From Burkholderiaceae bacterium 16 (GTDB taxonomy: Bacteria > Pseudomonadota > Gammaproteobacteria > Burkholderiales > Burkholderiaceae), in contig JYOD01000117.1 of assembly GCA_000955785.1 (NCBI GenBank), positions 16,289 through 80,288 of the forward strand: a stretch of 64,000 bases of DNA. Direction: 5' to 3'. How positions within the stretch are numbered: position 1 is the stretch's first letter; each line of letters starts with the position of its first letter. The notes under the pieces are model-generated. The model made no database searches, was not told the origin of the DNA, and worked only from the letters and a program-made list of their open reading frames with translations. Made by a program: the position numbers and the translations under genes. Below, piece by piece: positions 8,404 through 16,289 of the stretch.

Positions 8404-9786
8404 CTAGTGCGAGACGTCTTCGAGTGCCCGCCCTTTCGTTTCCACACCCAATACGAGGACCGCCAGCGCCGCCACGACGAAGGAGAGCGCACCCAATGTG
8501 AATACACCCCCCTGCCCGGCCAAAGGCAGCAGCACGCCAACGAGGTAGGGTCCGGCTAAGGAGCCAATGCGACCGATGGAAGATGCGAAGCCGGAGCCAG
8601 TGGCACGCGAGCGTGTGGGATAGAGTTCCGGGGTGTAGGCGTACAAGACTGACCACATGCCGAACAGAAAGAACTGCATGCAAAGACCAGCCGCAATAAG
8701 TTGCTCCACTGGAACGCGATGCACGGCCGCTTGGCCGTAGAGGAACGCAGCGCCAGCGCTACCCAGCAACATGAGAGCGCAGGTTGGCTTGCGCCCCCAC
8801 TTCTCCAACAACCATGCGGAAAACATGAATCCCGGAATGCCTGCCAGGGAAATATAGACCGTATAGAGTACCGACTTGGTCACGGCATAGCCGGCTTGTT
8901 GCAGCAGTGCTCCCAGCCAGGTAGTCAGTCCGTAATAACCAAGTAGCGCGAAGAACCAGACGGACCACAGCATGATGGTGCGGCGCGCGTAAGGGCCCTG
9001 CCAGATTTCCACAAAGCGTGCCTTGCGGTTGGATACCTGCGGAGGTGGCGCGTAGATGTCCGCGACAGCTGGCAATGGGCGTCCCCATGCACGTTGGACG
9101 TGAGCTTCGATGCCTGCCATCACGGAGTCGGCTTCACTGCGACGACCGACATCTTCCAGCCAGCGCGGAGACTCGGGAACACGGCGGCGCACCACGAATA
9201 CAAAGACAGCAGGCAGCGATAGCGCAATGAAGATTCCGCGCCAGCCGACAATGGGCAGGAAAATGTAAGTAAGCGCGCCGGCTGCAATGAAGCCGATGGG
9301 CCAGAACCCTTCCAGAATGGCCACGTACTTACCGCGACTCTTCGCCGGCACGATCTCGGAGACCATCGATAAGCCGATCGGGAACTCCATGCCCATGCCA
9401 AAGCCAAGCAGTACCCGACAGAGCATCAGCGCCGTTACGCTATCGGCGAACCCGCACATCAGACTGCCGAGCCCCCAGAAGACCATACTTACCTGGAAGA
9501 CGGGCTTGCGACCGAAGCGGTCGGCCAGCAGGCCCGCGATTGCGGCGCCAAGAAACATGCCGAGGAAACTCGAACTGGCCAGCAGGCCCGCCTGGGCGGC
9601 AGTGAGTGCGAATTCCGCCTTGATCGAGCCGAGGACAAAGGTCATCAGGCCCAAATCCATTGAATCAAAGAACCACGCGGTGGCGATGATGCCGAATAGC
9701 GAACGCTGATATCCGGTCATGGGTAAGCGTTCGAGGCGAGCAGCGATGCCCGCCTCTATCTTGAGGGCGCCTGCCGACATATCCAT
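8404..9786 (-). CDS. MFS permease, sugar porter/aromatic-acid-type
   Basis: A 460-residue major facilitator with 12 hydrophobic segments. It carries the loop 2-3 motif GLLADRFGRKPVF, the RVLLGFGMGMEFP segment, PESPRWLEDVGR at the end of the N-terminal half, a central cytoplasmic loop near residues 220-260, and PELYPTRSRATGSGFASSIGRIG in the C-terminal half. These are marks of the proton-symporter families for aromatic acids, metabolites and sugars. It probably imports the substrate of the GntR-controlled cluster. Its own operator (9829-9844) and terminator (8350-8377) define a single-gene unit. Confidence 0.85.
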   Translation of the reverse strand: MDMSAGALKIEAGIAARLERLPMTGYQRSLFGIIATAWFFDSMDLGLMTFVLGSIKAEFALTAAQAGLLASSSFLGMFLGAAIAGLLADRFGRKPVFQVSMVFWGLGSLMCGFADSVTALMLCRVLLGFGMGMEFPIGLSMVSEIVPAKSRGKYVAILEGFWPIGFIAAGALTYIFLPIVGWRGIFIALSLPAVFVFVVRRRVPESPRWLEDVGRRSEADSVMAGIEAHVQRAWGRPLPAVADIYAPPPQVSNRKARFVEIWQGPYARRTIMLWSVWFFALLGYYGLTTWLGALLQQAGYAVTKSVLYTVYISLAGIPGFMFSAWLLEKWGRKPTCALMLLGSAGAAFLYGQAAVHRVPVEQLIAAGLCMQFFLFGMWSVLYAYTPELYPTRSRATGSGFASSIGRIGSLAGPYLVGVLLPLAGQGGVFTLGALSFVVAALAVLVLGVETKGRALEDVSH

Positions 9787-9828
9787 GTCTGTCTCCTTGG
9801 GTACGACGGCCTCCTGGCGTGCCGTCTG

Positions 9829-9844
9829 ATCTAATATATTAGAT
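9829..9844. promoter_or_regulatory. Putative GntR operator 2 (perfect palindrome)
   Basis: ATCTAATATATTAGAT is a perfect 16-bp palindrome 43 bases upstream of the MFS start at 9786. It is identical to the one at 11993-12008. Confidence 0.75.
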
Positions 9845-9932
9845 GGATTGTAGTAGCATTCAAATAATAAACGTACTGGCTAGGGAAACTACGTAGGTAC
9901 CAGAGCTGCGGGACGTGGCGCCCTGAGATGCG

Positions 9933-11219
9933 TTAAACCGCGCGTAGCGCGCCGCCCGCAGCAGCTTGTGAGGGGCAGAACGAACTGGAAAACTCGCCGC
10001 GCCAGGCACCGCGGATAATGCTGGAGTAGCGTGAGGATACGTCGGCAACCGGGAATGCCTCGGCCAGGCGGGTCACGGCGAGCGCGTCCGCCGTCAGTGC
10101 GACAAGCTGTGACTCCGGAATGCCGAACGAGGCCAGGTCACCGGGGATCCCCACAGCTTCTACCATCGCCCGGATGACGTGTGGCAGCCGGGCGATGGCC
10201 TCGGCTTCATCCGTCTCCTCGATACCGAACATTCTTGCGATCTCCAGCAGTTCCGCCGCGCGCTCATGCTGGAGGGCATCCAGGACATACGGCAGCACTA
10301 CTGCGTTAGTGCTGCCGTGGGACTTGTGCGTGATTCCGGCGACGCCGTATGCAATGCCATGCACGGCATTCAATCCCGCACTTCCGTACGACAAGGCGGC
10401 ATAGAGACTTGCGTAGCACATCCCTACGCGTGCCTCAGTGTCCTTGCCGTCTTGATAGGCGCGCAGTAAGTACCTGGCGCACAGCCGGATCGATTCTCGC
10501 GCAAACAGCATCGTCAACGCGTTGCGGCCACTGTAGCCCGGGTCAGGGTGACCACCGCGATTGAACTGTGCCGAATCCAAGGTGAGAAAGGATTCAATGG
10601 CATGCGTCAGCGCATCGATGCCCGCGTCTGCAGTGACGCGCGGTGGGCAGCTATAGGTAAATTCGGGATCGATGAGAGCGATGCCAGGGCGCAAGCGGTT
10701 GTCCATCACTGCGACTTTGGTGGCATTGTCTGGGTCGACCAGGATCGCGCCGGGCGTTGCCTCGGAACCGGTACCTGCCGTAGTGGGCAGTGCGATCAGA
10801 GGTAGCACTGCGGTCGCGCTGTCGATTGCGACGACAAAATCGCCGATCGGCCGCCCGGCGGGCAGGGTCAGGCAAAGTGCCTTGGCCAAGTCGATGCTGC
10901 TGCCGCCGCCCAGCGCAATGATATGGTCAAGTTGGCGGCCGCCCAATCGGCGGCGGACATCGGCAGTGGCCGCATCGCACAGCGTGGTCGTGGGGTCCGC
11001 CATACCACCGTCATAAACAAGGGTCTCGACGCCGCGCGCGCGGGCCGCTTCTACATATTTGCTCACCCACGGCATATGTGTGGTGAAGTAGATGTCCGTG
11101 ACGAGCAGCCCGGTACGATAGCCCAGGTGCTGGAGCAACTCCGGCAACTGCGCCCGTGTGCCGGCCCCTATGATCAGTCGTGACGGTGCACAGAAATAGA
11201 CAAGATCTTCAACTCTCAT
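9933..11219 (-). CDS. Iron-containing (group III) alcohol dehydrogenase
   Basis: A 428-residue Fe-ADH family protein. The N-terminal nucleotide-binding half has the motif ALGGGSSIDLAKAL (about 100) and LPTTAGTGSEATPGAI. The C-terminal half has the metal-site motifs DALTHAIES, NAVHGIAYG and THKSHGSTNAVVLPY. Family members include maleylacetate reductases and hydroxyacid-oxoacid transhydrogenases. The ATG at 11217-11219 overlaps the stop of the upstream hydrolase gene as ATGA and has a TGGAG ribosome site, so translation is probably coupled. It probably oxidises the alcohol product of the hydrolase (inference). Confidence 0.83.
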   Translation of the reverse strand: MRVEDLVYFCAPSRLIIGAGTRAQLPELLQHLGYRTGLLVTDIYFTTHMPWVSKYVEAARARGVETLVYDGGMADPTTTLCDAATADVRRRLGGRQLDHIIALGGGSSIDLAKALCLTLPAGRPIGDFVVAIDSATAVLPLIALPTTAGTGSEATPGAILVDPDNATKVAVMDNRLRPGIALIDPEFTYSCPPRVTADAGIDALTHAIESFLTLDSAQFNRGGHPDPGYSGRNALTMLFARESIRLCARYLLRAYQDGKDTEARVGMCYASLYAALSYGSAGLNAVHGIAYGVAGITHKSHGSTNAVVLPYVLDALQHERAAELLEIARMFGIEETDEAEAIARLPHVIRAMVEAVGIPGDLASFGIPESQLVALTADALAVTRLAEAFPVADVSSRYSSIIRGAWRGEFSSSFCPSQAAAGGALRAV

Positions 11220-11977
11220 GGCAACTCCAGTGGGGAAACGGATGAGGGCCTGGCAGGCCAACGCGTTAGTCGATCCAACTGCGCTCGAATAGCGTGGGCG
11301 ACCTGGACCGTGTTTTGGGAAAGCAAGCTATGGCCGCCGCCGTCGAGCATCGTCAGTTCCGCATTGGGTAAGCCGTTTGCGAGGGTGAAGGCATGCCCCA
11401 CAGGACAGTCATCGTCATGGCTGCCATGCACCACGAGAGCCGGTATGTCGATTTCACCAAGCCTCGGACGCTGGTCGGTGGCATACAGGGCTCGCCAGGT
11501 CCATGCCACCGTCGTGTGGTCTGCGGCTTCCGTCAGCCCCAGCCTGTGCTCCCGCGCGGCAATCTCTTTCACCAGGGAATCCGGCGCAAGCGACTCGAAC
11601 CACGACACTGCATTCAGTTGCGGCGTACCGGAAAGCAGGATCAGTCCGCATGGTGCAGATACGCCAAAATTAGCGTGTCCTCCATAGAGGTATTCCAATG
11701 CCACCGATACGCCCATACTCCAGCCGGCGAGGATAAATGGACGACCCGATGCATGCATTTGAATGGTCCGTTGGAGCTCCCTCGCATAAGCCGCCAAGGT
11801 GCAGTCTGCAGGTGAACAAGGCCTCGGAGCGCGCCCACGCCCAGGCAGGTTCGGTAGCACAAAGGTGCAGGTGTCCTGCAGTTCACGCGCAAGCGGCAGC
11901 CACGCCGCGCGTGTGCCCTGTATGCCATGCACGGCGACCACCAAGACCGGACCCGTGCCGACCGAAATGACATCCAT
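11216..11977 (-). CDS. Alpha/beta-fold hydrolase
   Basis: A 253-residue esterase-type hydrolase. The oxyanion-hole motif HGIQGT is near residue 17, the nucleophile elbow GWSMG near residue 86, the acid region in HGSHDDDCP near residue 191, and the catalytic His in DGGGHSLL near residue 216. There is no signal peptide, so it is cytoplasmic. It is the first gene of the operon read leftward from the operator at 11993-12008 and overlaps the Fe-ADH start, suggesting ester cleavage followed by alcohol oxidation. The substrate is unknown. Confidence 0.82.
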   Translation of the reverse strand: MDVISVGTGPVLVVAVHGIQGTRAAWLPLARELQDTCTFVLPNLPGRGRAPRPCSPADCTLAAYARELQRTIQMHASGRPFILAGWSMGVSVALEYLYGGHANFGVSAPCGLILLSGTPQLNAVSWFESLAPDSLVKEIAAREHRLGLTEAADHTTVAWTWRALYATDQRPRLGEIDIPALVVHGSHDDDCPVGHAFTLANGLPNAELTMLDGGGHSLLSQNTVQVAHAIRAQLDRLTRWPARPSSVSPLELP

Positions 11978-11992
11978 GTTCTACCCCCAGAC

Positions 11993-12008
11993 ATCTAATA
12001 TATTAGAT
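11993..12008. promoter_or_regulatory. Putative GntR operator 1 (perfect palindrome)
   Basis: ATCTAATATATTAGAT lies between the divergent hydrolase (start 11977) and GntR (start 12104) genes. It is AT-rich and probably overlaps the leftward promoter, so bound regulator would block transcription. Confidence 0.75.
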
Positions 12009-12103
12009 GGATCATAGCAGTCGATCAGAGAAACGCAAGAGCTCAGTCGTTGATGCGTACGACTCATATACAATTGGTATCTCGCGAACTCGAATGAGCA
12101 GCA

Positions 12104-12829
12104 ATGACTGGCAAGACTGCATCTCGCACCAAGGCCGCCGCGCCCCCAGAGCCGGATGAGACGACCGACAACGTTGCGGGACAACGCGGCCGGCTGACTG
12201 ATCTGGCCTACGAACAGATCGAGGAAGCCATTGTCACGTTGCGGTTGGCACCCGGTACGTCAATCTCCGAGTTGCAACTCAGCGAGCTAACAGGCATAGG
12301 GCGCACTCCCATTCGAGAGGCTATCCAGCGCCTTGCCCGAGAGCATCTGATCATCGTGCTGCCGCAGCGCGGATTGTTGATTCCACCGATCGATGTCGGA
12401 AAGCAGTTGCGTTTATTGGAGACACGGCGCGAAGTGGAGCGCCTGATTTGCCGAAGCGCAGCGCGCCGGGCCACGCCGGAGCAGCGCGAGCACTTCACGC
12501 GTCTAGCCCGGGAGTTCGCCCAGTCAGCAAGAGTCGGAGATGATGTCTCGTTTGTGCGCGCGGATCGCGAGTTCAATGAGTTGTGCCTCGTGGCCGCCCG
12601 CAATGAGTTCGCCGAAGGCGCCATGCGCTTGATGCACGGGCTATCCCGGCGCTTCTGGTATTTGCACTACAAGGAAGCGGCCGACTTACCGATGATGGCT
12701 AAGCTGCATGCCAACGTTGCCGGCGCTATCGCCAAGGGAGATGTCGATGGAGCCGGCAAAGCCCTTGATGCGCTGCTGGATAATATCGAAGACTTCACGC
12801 GCGCCACTGTCCTCGGGGACAGGCGCTAA
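12104..12829 (+). CDS. GntR-family (FadR/FCD subfamily) regulator
   Basis: A 241-residue regulator with a winged helix-turn-helix at about residues 30-95 (LAYEQIEEAIVTLRLAPG, LSELTGIGRTPIREAIQRLARE) and an all-helical FCD effector domain (LETRREVERLICRSAARRA, ADREFNELCLVAARN, HANVAGAIAKGDVDGAG). It is divergent from the hydrolase-ADH operon, and the three CTAATATATTAG-type palindromes at 8268, 9829 and 11993 are its likely binding sites. FCD regulators usually respond to organic acids. Confidence 0.87.
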   Translation: MTGKTASRTKAAAPPEPDETTDNVAGQRGRLTDLAYEQIEEAIVTLRLAPGTSISELQLSELTGIGRTPIREAIQRLAREHLIIVLPQRGLLIPPIDVGKQLRLLETRREVERLICRSAARRATPEQREHFTRLAREFAQSARVGDDVSFVRADREFNELCLVAARNEFAEGAMRLMHGLSRRFWYLHYKEAADLPMMAKLHANVAGAIAKGDVDGAGKALDALLDNIEDFTRATVLGDRR

Positions 12830-13189
12830 TCCTGCACTGCGGCGGATACGCTTTGAATTGGCGGACCGGACCCGTGCGTGCGACGGCGAGGAGTATGCCT
12901 ATCGGGTCTGGATCGACCCAAGCAGACGCATCGCTGCGGGGGCCTCCTCTTCTAATTTGCGACGCAGCCAATGAGCATGGGTCGAGCGGAAATCAGCGAC
13001 AGAGCGCGTGCTGGCCAAGGGCTGGGCGTCCGTACAGAGCCGGGACAACATGCGGCCAAGGCCCAGTTCGAGCAGTATCCGCACGCCGGACTCCGCGAGC
13101 TCGCATAGAAAATCGCACAAGTGAATCAGCCCGGATATCGCCAAGGACGGGAAGAACAGGAAGAACACCCAACTCCAAACTGTCCGGCT
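12830..13189. other. Gene-poor interval
   Basis: These 360 bases lie between two convergent regulator genes. A reverse-strand open frame at 12899-13168 has ordinary-looking composition (LELGLGRML, THAHWLRRKLEEEA) but no ribosome site or recognisable family, so it may be a decayed fragment. No convincing terminator was found. Confidence 0.4.
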
Positions 13190-14800
13190 TTAAACCTTTA
13201 CTTCGAACAAGCATCCGGACTGTGGCGCCTTGGCCAGCGTTTCCAGCGACACCTGCTGTCGCGAGGTGGTGATGTAGAGCGTATCCATGTTCGCGCCACC
13301 GATGGCAACGTCGCTGGGGCACGGCACTGGCATGCCGACCACGCGTTCGAGCGTGCCGTCGCGCGTGAAGCGCACCACGCTCCAGCCTTCGCATAGCGCC
13401 GTCCAGATGCCGCCATTGCTGTCCAGCGCGAGCCCGCTCAGCTTGCCCGCCCCGGGCGGCATGCTGGCCAGGCGACGCACCGCCGTTGAGCCAGGCTGCA
13501 GCATCAGGATGGCGCCGGAGGCCGGCGTGGTGGCATAGAGGGTTTCGTCCGCCGCGCTCCAGCACAGCGCCTGCACCGCTTCGCCAATATGCCAGTGCGC
13601 ATCGAGGCTGCCATCGGCTCGCAGTAGACCCACCGCGGAGCCACCCTCGGCGGACTCCGTCGCAGCCCACACCGCGTTGGCCTGCCCGCCTTCGCCGCTG
13701 CCCTCGCCCCCCTCGCAGAAAGCCTGCAACGGTGCGCGGATCCAGCCTTCCAGCGGGCGCCGGCTGCCGTCCGCCGCGATGGCCTCCGCGCCGCCCTCAT
13801 GCATGGCCCATACTTCGTCGCCAAGCAGCAGCAGCCCGGTCACCGGTACCTCCAGGCGCACCAACTGCTCGTCGCGCACAGGGTTCTGTGTGGTGTCGAG
13901 CACGCGCACCGACGGCGCCAGCACGTCAGCCCAGTACAGCCGCTGACGCTGCGGGCACCACAGCGGATGCGCGCCTTGGAATGCCCACGGCCCAGGCACC
14001 GCCGTTACCGAGGCATCGCCGGCGGGCAGGCGCAAGCCTTCGAGTTGCGCGCCGATGCGGCGGGCGGCCTGCGCCACCTCGGGGCCGAGCAGCTCCAGCC
14101 GCGCGCGTGTCAACCGGTAGGCCGGGCCGGCAACGCTGATTGCGCCACGGACCACTCCCTCCGGATCGACGATGGGCGCACCCACGCAGCGCACGCCCAG
14201 CACAATCTCTTCGTCGTCGATGGCGTAGCCGCGCGCGGCGGTGATATTGAGTTCCGCGTTGAGGCGGCGCCGGTCTGTAATAGTGAGCGGCGTGAGTGCC
14301 TTAAGCGTGAGTTCGCGCACGATGGCGTCGCGCGCCGGGCCCGCCATGGCCGAAAGGATGGCTTTGCCTTGGCTGGTGCAGTGAACCGGCTTGCGCTGGC
14401 CCAGTACCGCCGCGGAGCGCTCGCTGTGCGCGCCGTCGCAGCGTTCCAGCGAGATCACCTCCAGCCCATCAAGCGTGGCGAGGTAGCAGGTCTCGCCGGT
14501 CAGGTCGCGCAGGCCGCGCATCTCATGTGAGGCGGCGGCCACCAGGTCCGGCATGGTATAGGCCTGTCGCGCCATCTCGAAGCAGCGAAAGCCCAGCCGG
14601 TACACCTTGCGCAGCGGATCGCGCCGCAGCATACCGCGGGCCACCAGCGTGGCCAGCAGGCGGTACACCGTGGTTCGCGGCAGCGCGAGTTGCGCCGTCA
14701 GGTCGGACTGGCTGATGCCGCCGGGGTTGGCACCCACGGCTTCGAGCACGTCGATGGCCTTCTCAATTGCGCCGGTACCGTCACCGGGATTAACTGACAT
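13190..14800 (-). CDS. IclR-type regulator fused to an SMP-30-like sensor domain
   Basis: A 536-residue fusion. Residues ~10-75 are an IclR winged HTH (AIEKAIDVLEAV, ALPRTTVYRLLATLVARGML). Residues ~80-250 are the IclR effector domain (CTSQGKAILSAM, ARGYAIDDEEIVLGVRCVGAPI). Residues ~265-536 form an SMP-30/gluconolactonase beta-propeller (LYWADVLAPSVRVLD, KLSGLALDSNGGIWTALCEG, DTLYITTS). The propeller appears to lack the usual metal ligands: Glu of EGP-W is missing and Asp of PDG is Ser in LSGLALD. It is therefore more likely to sense a sugar lactone than to hydrolyse one. It is divergent from the operon at 14988. A TTG 15 bases upstream is an alternative start. Confidence 0.8.
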   Translation of the reverse strand: MSVNPGDGTGAIEKAIDVLEAVGANPGGISQSDLTAQLALPRTTVYRLLATLVARGMLRRDPLRKVYRLGFRCFEMARQAYTMPDLVAAASHEMRGLRDLTGETCYLATLDGLEVISLERCDGAHSERSAAVLGQRKPVHCTSQGKAILSAMAGPARDAIVRELTLKALTPLTITDRRRLNAELNITAARGYAIDDEEIVLGVRCVGAPIVDPEGVVRGAISVAGPAYRLTRARLELLGPEVAQAARRIGAQLEGLRLPAGDASVTAVPGPWAFQGAHPLWCPQRQRLYWADVLAPSVRVLDTTQNPVRDEQLVRLEVPVTGLLLLGDEVWAMHEGGAEAIAADGSRRPLEGWIRAPLQAFCEGGEGSGEGGQANAVWAATESAEGGSAVGLLRADGSLDAHWHIGEAVQALCWSAADETLYATTPASGAILMLQPGSTAVRRLASMPPGAGKLSGLALDSNGGIWTALCEGWSVVRFTRDGTLERVVGMPVPCPSDVAIGGANMDTLYITTSRQQVSLETLAKAPQSGCLFEVKV

Positions 14801-14987
14801 GGTGGCTTGTCTCAATATATGGAAAAAACGAAGCAGTCTGGCGGGGTCGCCCCTCTGCGAAGCATTTTAAGTTGCTGGGAAGTTCAATACCATGCAATCA
14901 GCCAGCACAGCTGACACGCAGCCAGATTTGTCCCACTGATTGGGACGATGGCCGCCCCGACCATTTGCAACCTGGACAGCACGCATC

Positions 14988-15809
14988 ATGAGCACCAACC
15001 CCACCTTCGCGCCACCCCCGCCTCTTGCCACCATCCCCCAGCGTGCACCCGCGCCGCACGTGCCGGATTCGGTACTCGACCGCCTGGCCAAGGTGACCAG
15101 TGGCTCGCTGACCACGCAGCTCTACATCAAAGGCTTCCGCCAGCCGGTATTGCACGGGCTGACACCGCTCAACCCCAAGGTCAAGCCTTTTGCCGGGCGC
15201 GCGTACACCATGCGCTTCATCCCGGCGCGCGAGGACATCGACGTCTACGGCAACCTTACCACCGAGCCTTCCGCCGACAACCTGCAATGGGTGGGCGTGG
15301 AGCAGATCGAGCCGGGCCATGTGCTGGTGATCGACAGCAACCGCGACGGCCGCGCCGCGTCGATGGGCAATATGCTGATCACGCGGATGATGATGCGCGG
15401 CGCCCGCGCGGTCATCACCGACGGCAGCTTCCGCGACGGAACGGAGCTGAGCCAGATGGATTTCCCGGTATGGAGCACGGGCGTGACCGCCACCACGCGG
15501 CTGTCCTATCACCATGTGGCGGACCTGCAAGTGCCGATCGGCTGCGCCGGCGTGGCGATCTATCCAGGCGACGTGATTCACGGCGACGGCGACAACATCA
15601 CCGTGATCCCCGCTCACCTGGCCGAGGAAATGGCCAACCTGTGCGAGAAGCGCGACGACATCGAAGCCTACCTGGCATTGCGCGTGCAGGCCGGCGAAGC
15701 GCTGTGGGGCCTGTACCCGCCGAGCGAAGCCACGCGCGCGCAGCATCGCGAATGGGTCGCCGCCGGCCGCCCGCCGATCCCGGCCGCCAAGCCCGCCGGC
15801 AGCCGCTGA
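14988..15809 (+). CDS. RraA-like family protein (HMG/CHA aldolase-type fold)
   Basis: A 273-residue protein of the RraA/4-hydroxy-4-methyl-2-oxoglutarate aldolase family, with GNMLITRMMMRGARAVITDGSFRD carrying the Arg and Asp of the Mg-pyruvate site and the later segment CAGVAIYPGDVIHGDGDNITVIP. Members either cleave 2-oxo-4-hydroxy acids or inhibit RNase E. In this context an aldolase or dehydratase role in sugar-acid breakdown is more likely. It is the first gene of a tight four-gene operon with an NTF2-like protein, a semialdehyde dehydrogenase and a Dabb protein, and is divergent from the IclR-SMP30 regulator. The ATG at 14988 was preferred because the upstream extension does not look like protein. 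Confidence 0.78.
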   Translation: MSTNPTFAPPPPLATIPQRAPAPHVPDSVLDRLAKVTSGSLTTQLYIKGFRQPVLHGLTPLNPKVKPFAGRAYTMRFIPAREDIDVYGNLTTEPSADNLQWVGVEQIEPGHVLVIDSNRDGRAASMGNMLITRMMMRGARAVITDGSFRDGTELSQMDFPVWSTGVTATTRLSYHHVADLQVPIGCAGVAIYPGDVIHGDGDNITVIPAHLAEEMANLCEKRDDIEAYLALRVQAGEALWGLYPPSEATRAQHREWVAAGRPPIPAAKPAGSR

Positions 15810-15836
15810 ATCCGCCCAACCGGACACAAGACCAAG

Positions 15837-16289
15837 ATGACCGCCAAATTCACTCCCGAACAACACGCTGCGCTGATCCGCCGCTACTTCGACGCCTGCA
15901 ACGCGGCCGACTACGACGCGCTGGTGGACTGCTTCACGCCCGACGCCGTGCACTACTTCCCTGCCGGCCTGCCCGAAGTACCCTGGCGCACTGCCGACAC
16001 TATCGCCAAAAAATGGATCTGGTGCGTCGAAACGCTCGGCTCGCAATGGACGATCGAGCGCCTCATTGTCAGCCATGACAGCCCGGAGGCGATGATCGAA
16101 TGGACGCACTGGAAAAACAAGAGCGGCACCGCGCTGCGCGGCGCCGAGTGGTACGACTTTGATCCGCAGACCGGCAAGATCGCCGAGATCCGCGCCTACT
16201 ACGCCTCGCCCGCCGACAAGGCAACGCCTATCAACGAACTGGTGGCATTCGACTACGCGGGCCGCGGCTATCACCTGAAGAGCGTATGA
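15837..16289 (+). CDS. SnoaL/NTF2-like small protein
   Basis: A 150-residue single-domain protein with the cone-shaped NTF2/SnoaL pattern: an N-terminal helix (LIRRYFDACNAADYDALVDCFTPDAVHYFP), then beta strands with WTIERLIVSHDSPEAMIEWTHW and GAEWYDFDPQTGKIAEIRAYY. Family members include isomerases, dehydratases and hydrolases for small hydroxylated acids, and also non-enzymes. It overlaps the next gene as ATGA. As part of the RraA-like/dehydrogenase operon it is probably an enzyme acting between those steps. Its reaction cannot be named. Confidence 0.72.
   Translation: MTAKFTPEQHAALIRRYFDACNAADYDALVDCFTPDAVHYFPAGLPEVPWRTADTIAKKWIWCVETLGSQWTIERLIVSHDSPEAMIEWTHWKNKSGTALRGAEWYDFDPQTGKIAEIRAYYASPADKATPINELVAFDYAGRGYHLKSV

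Noticed and set aside
12899..13168. Possible small reverse-strand gene
   Set aside because: No ribosome site, no family and no conserved motif visible. Noted as a possible fragment only.
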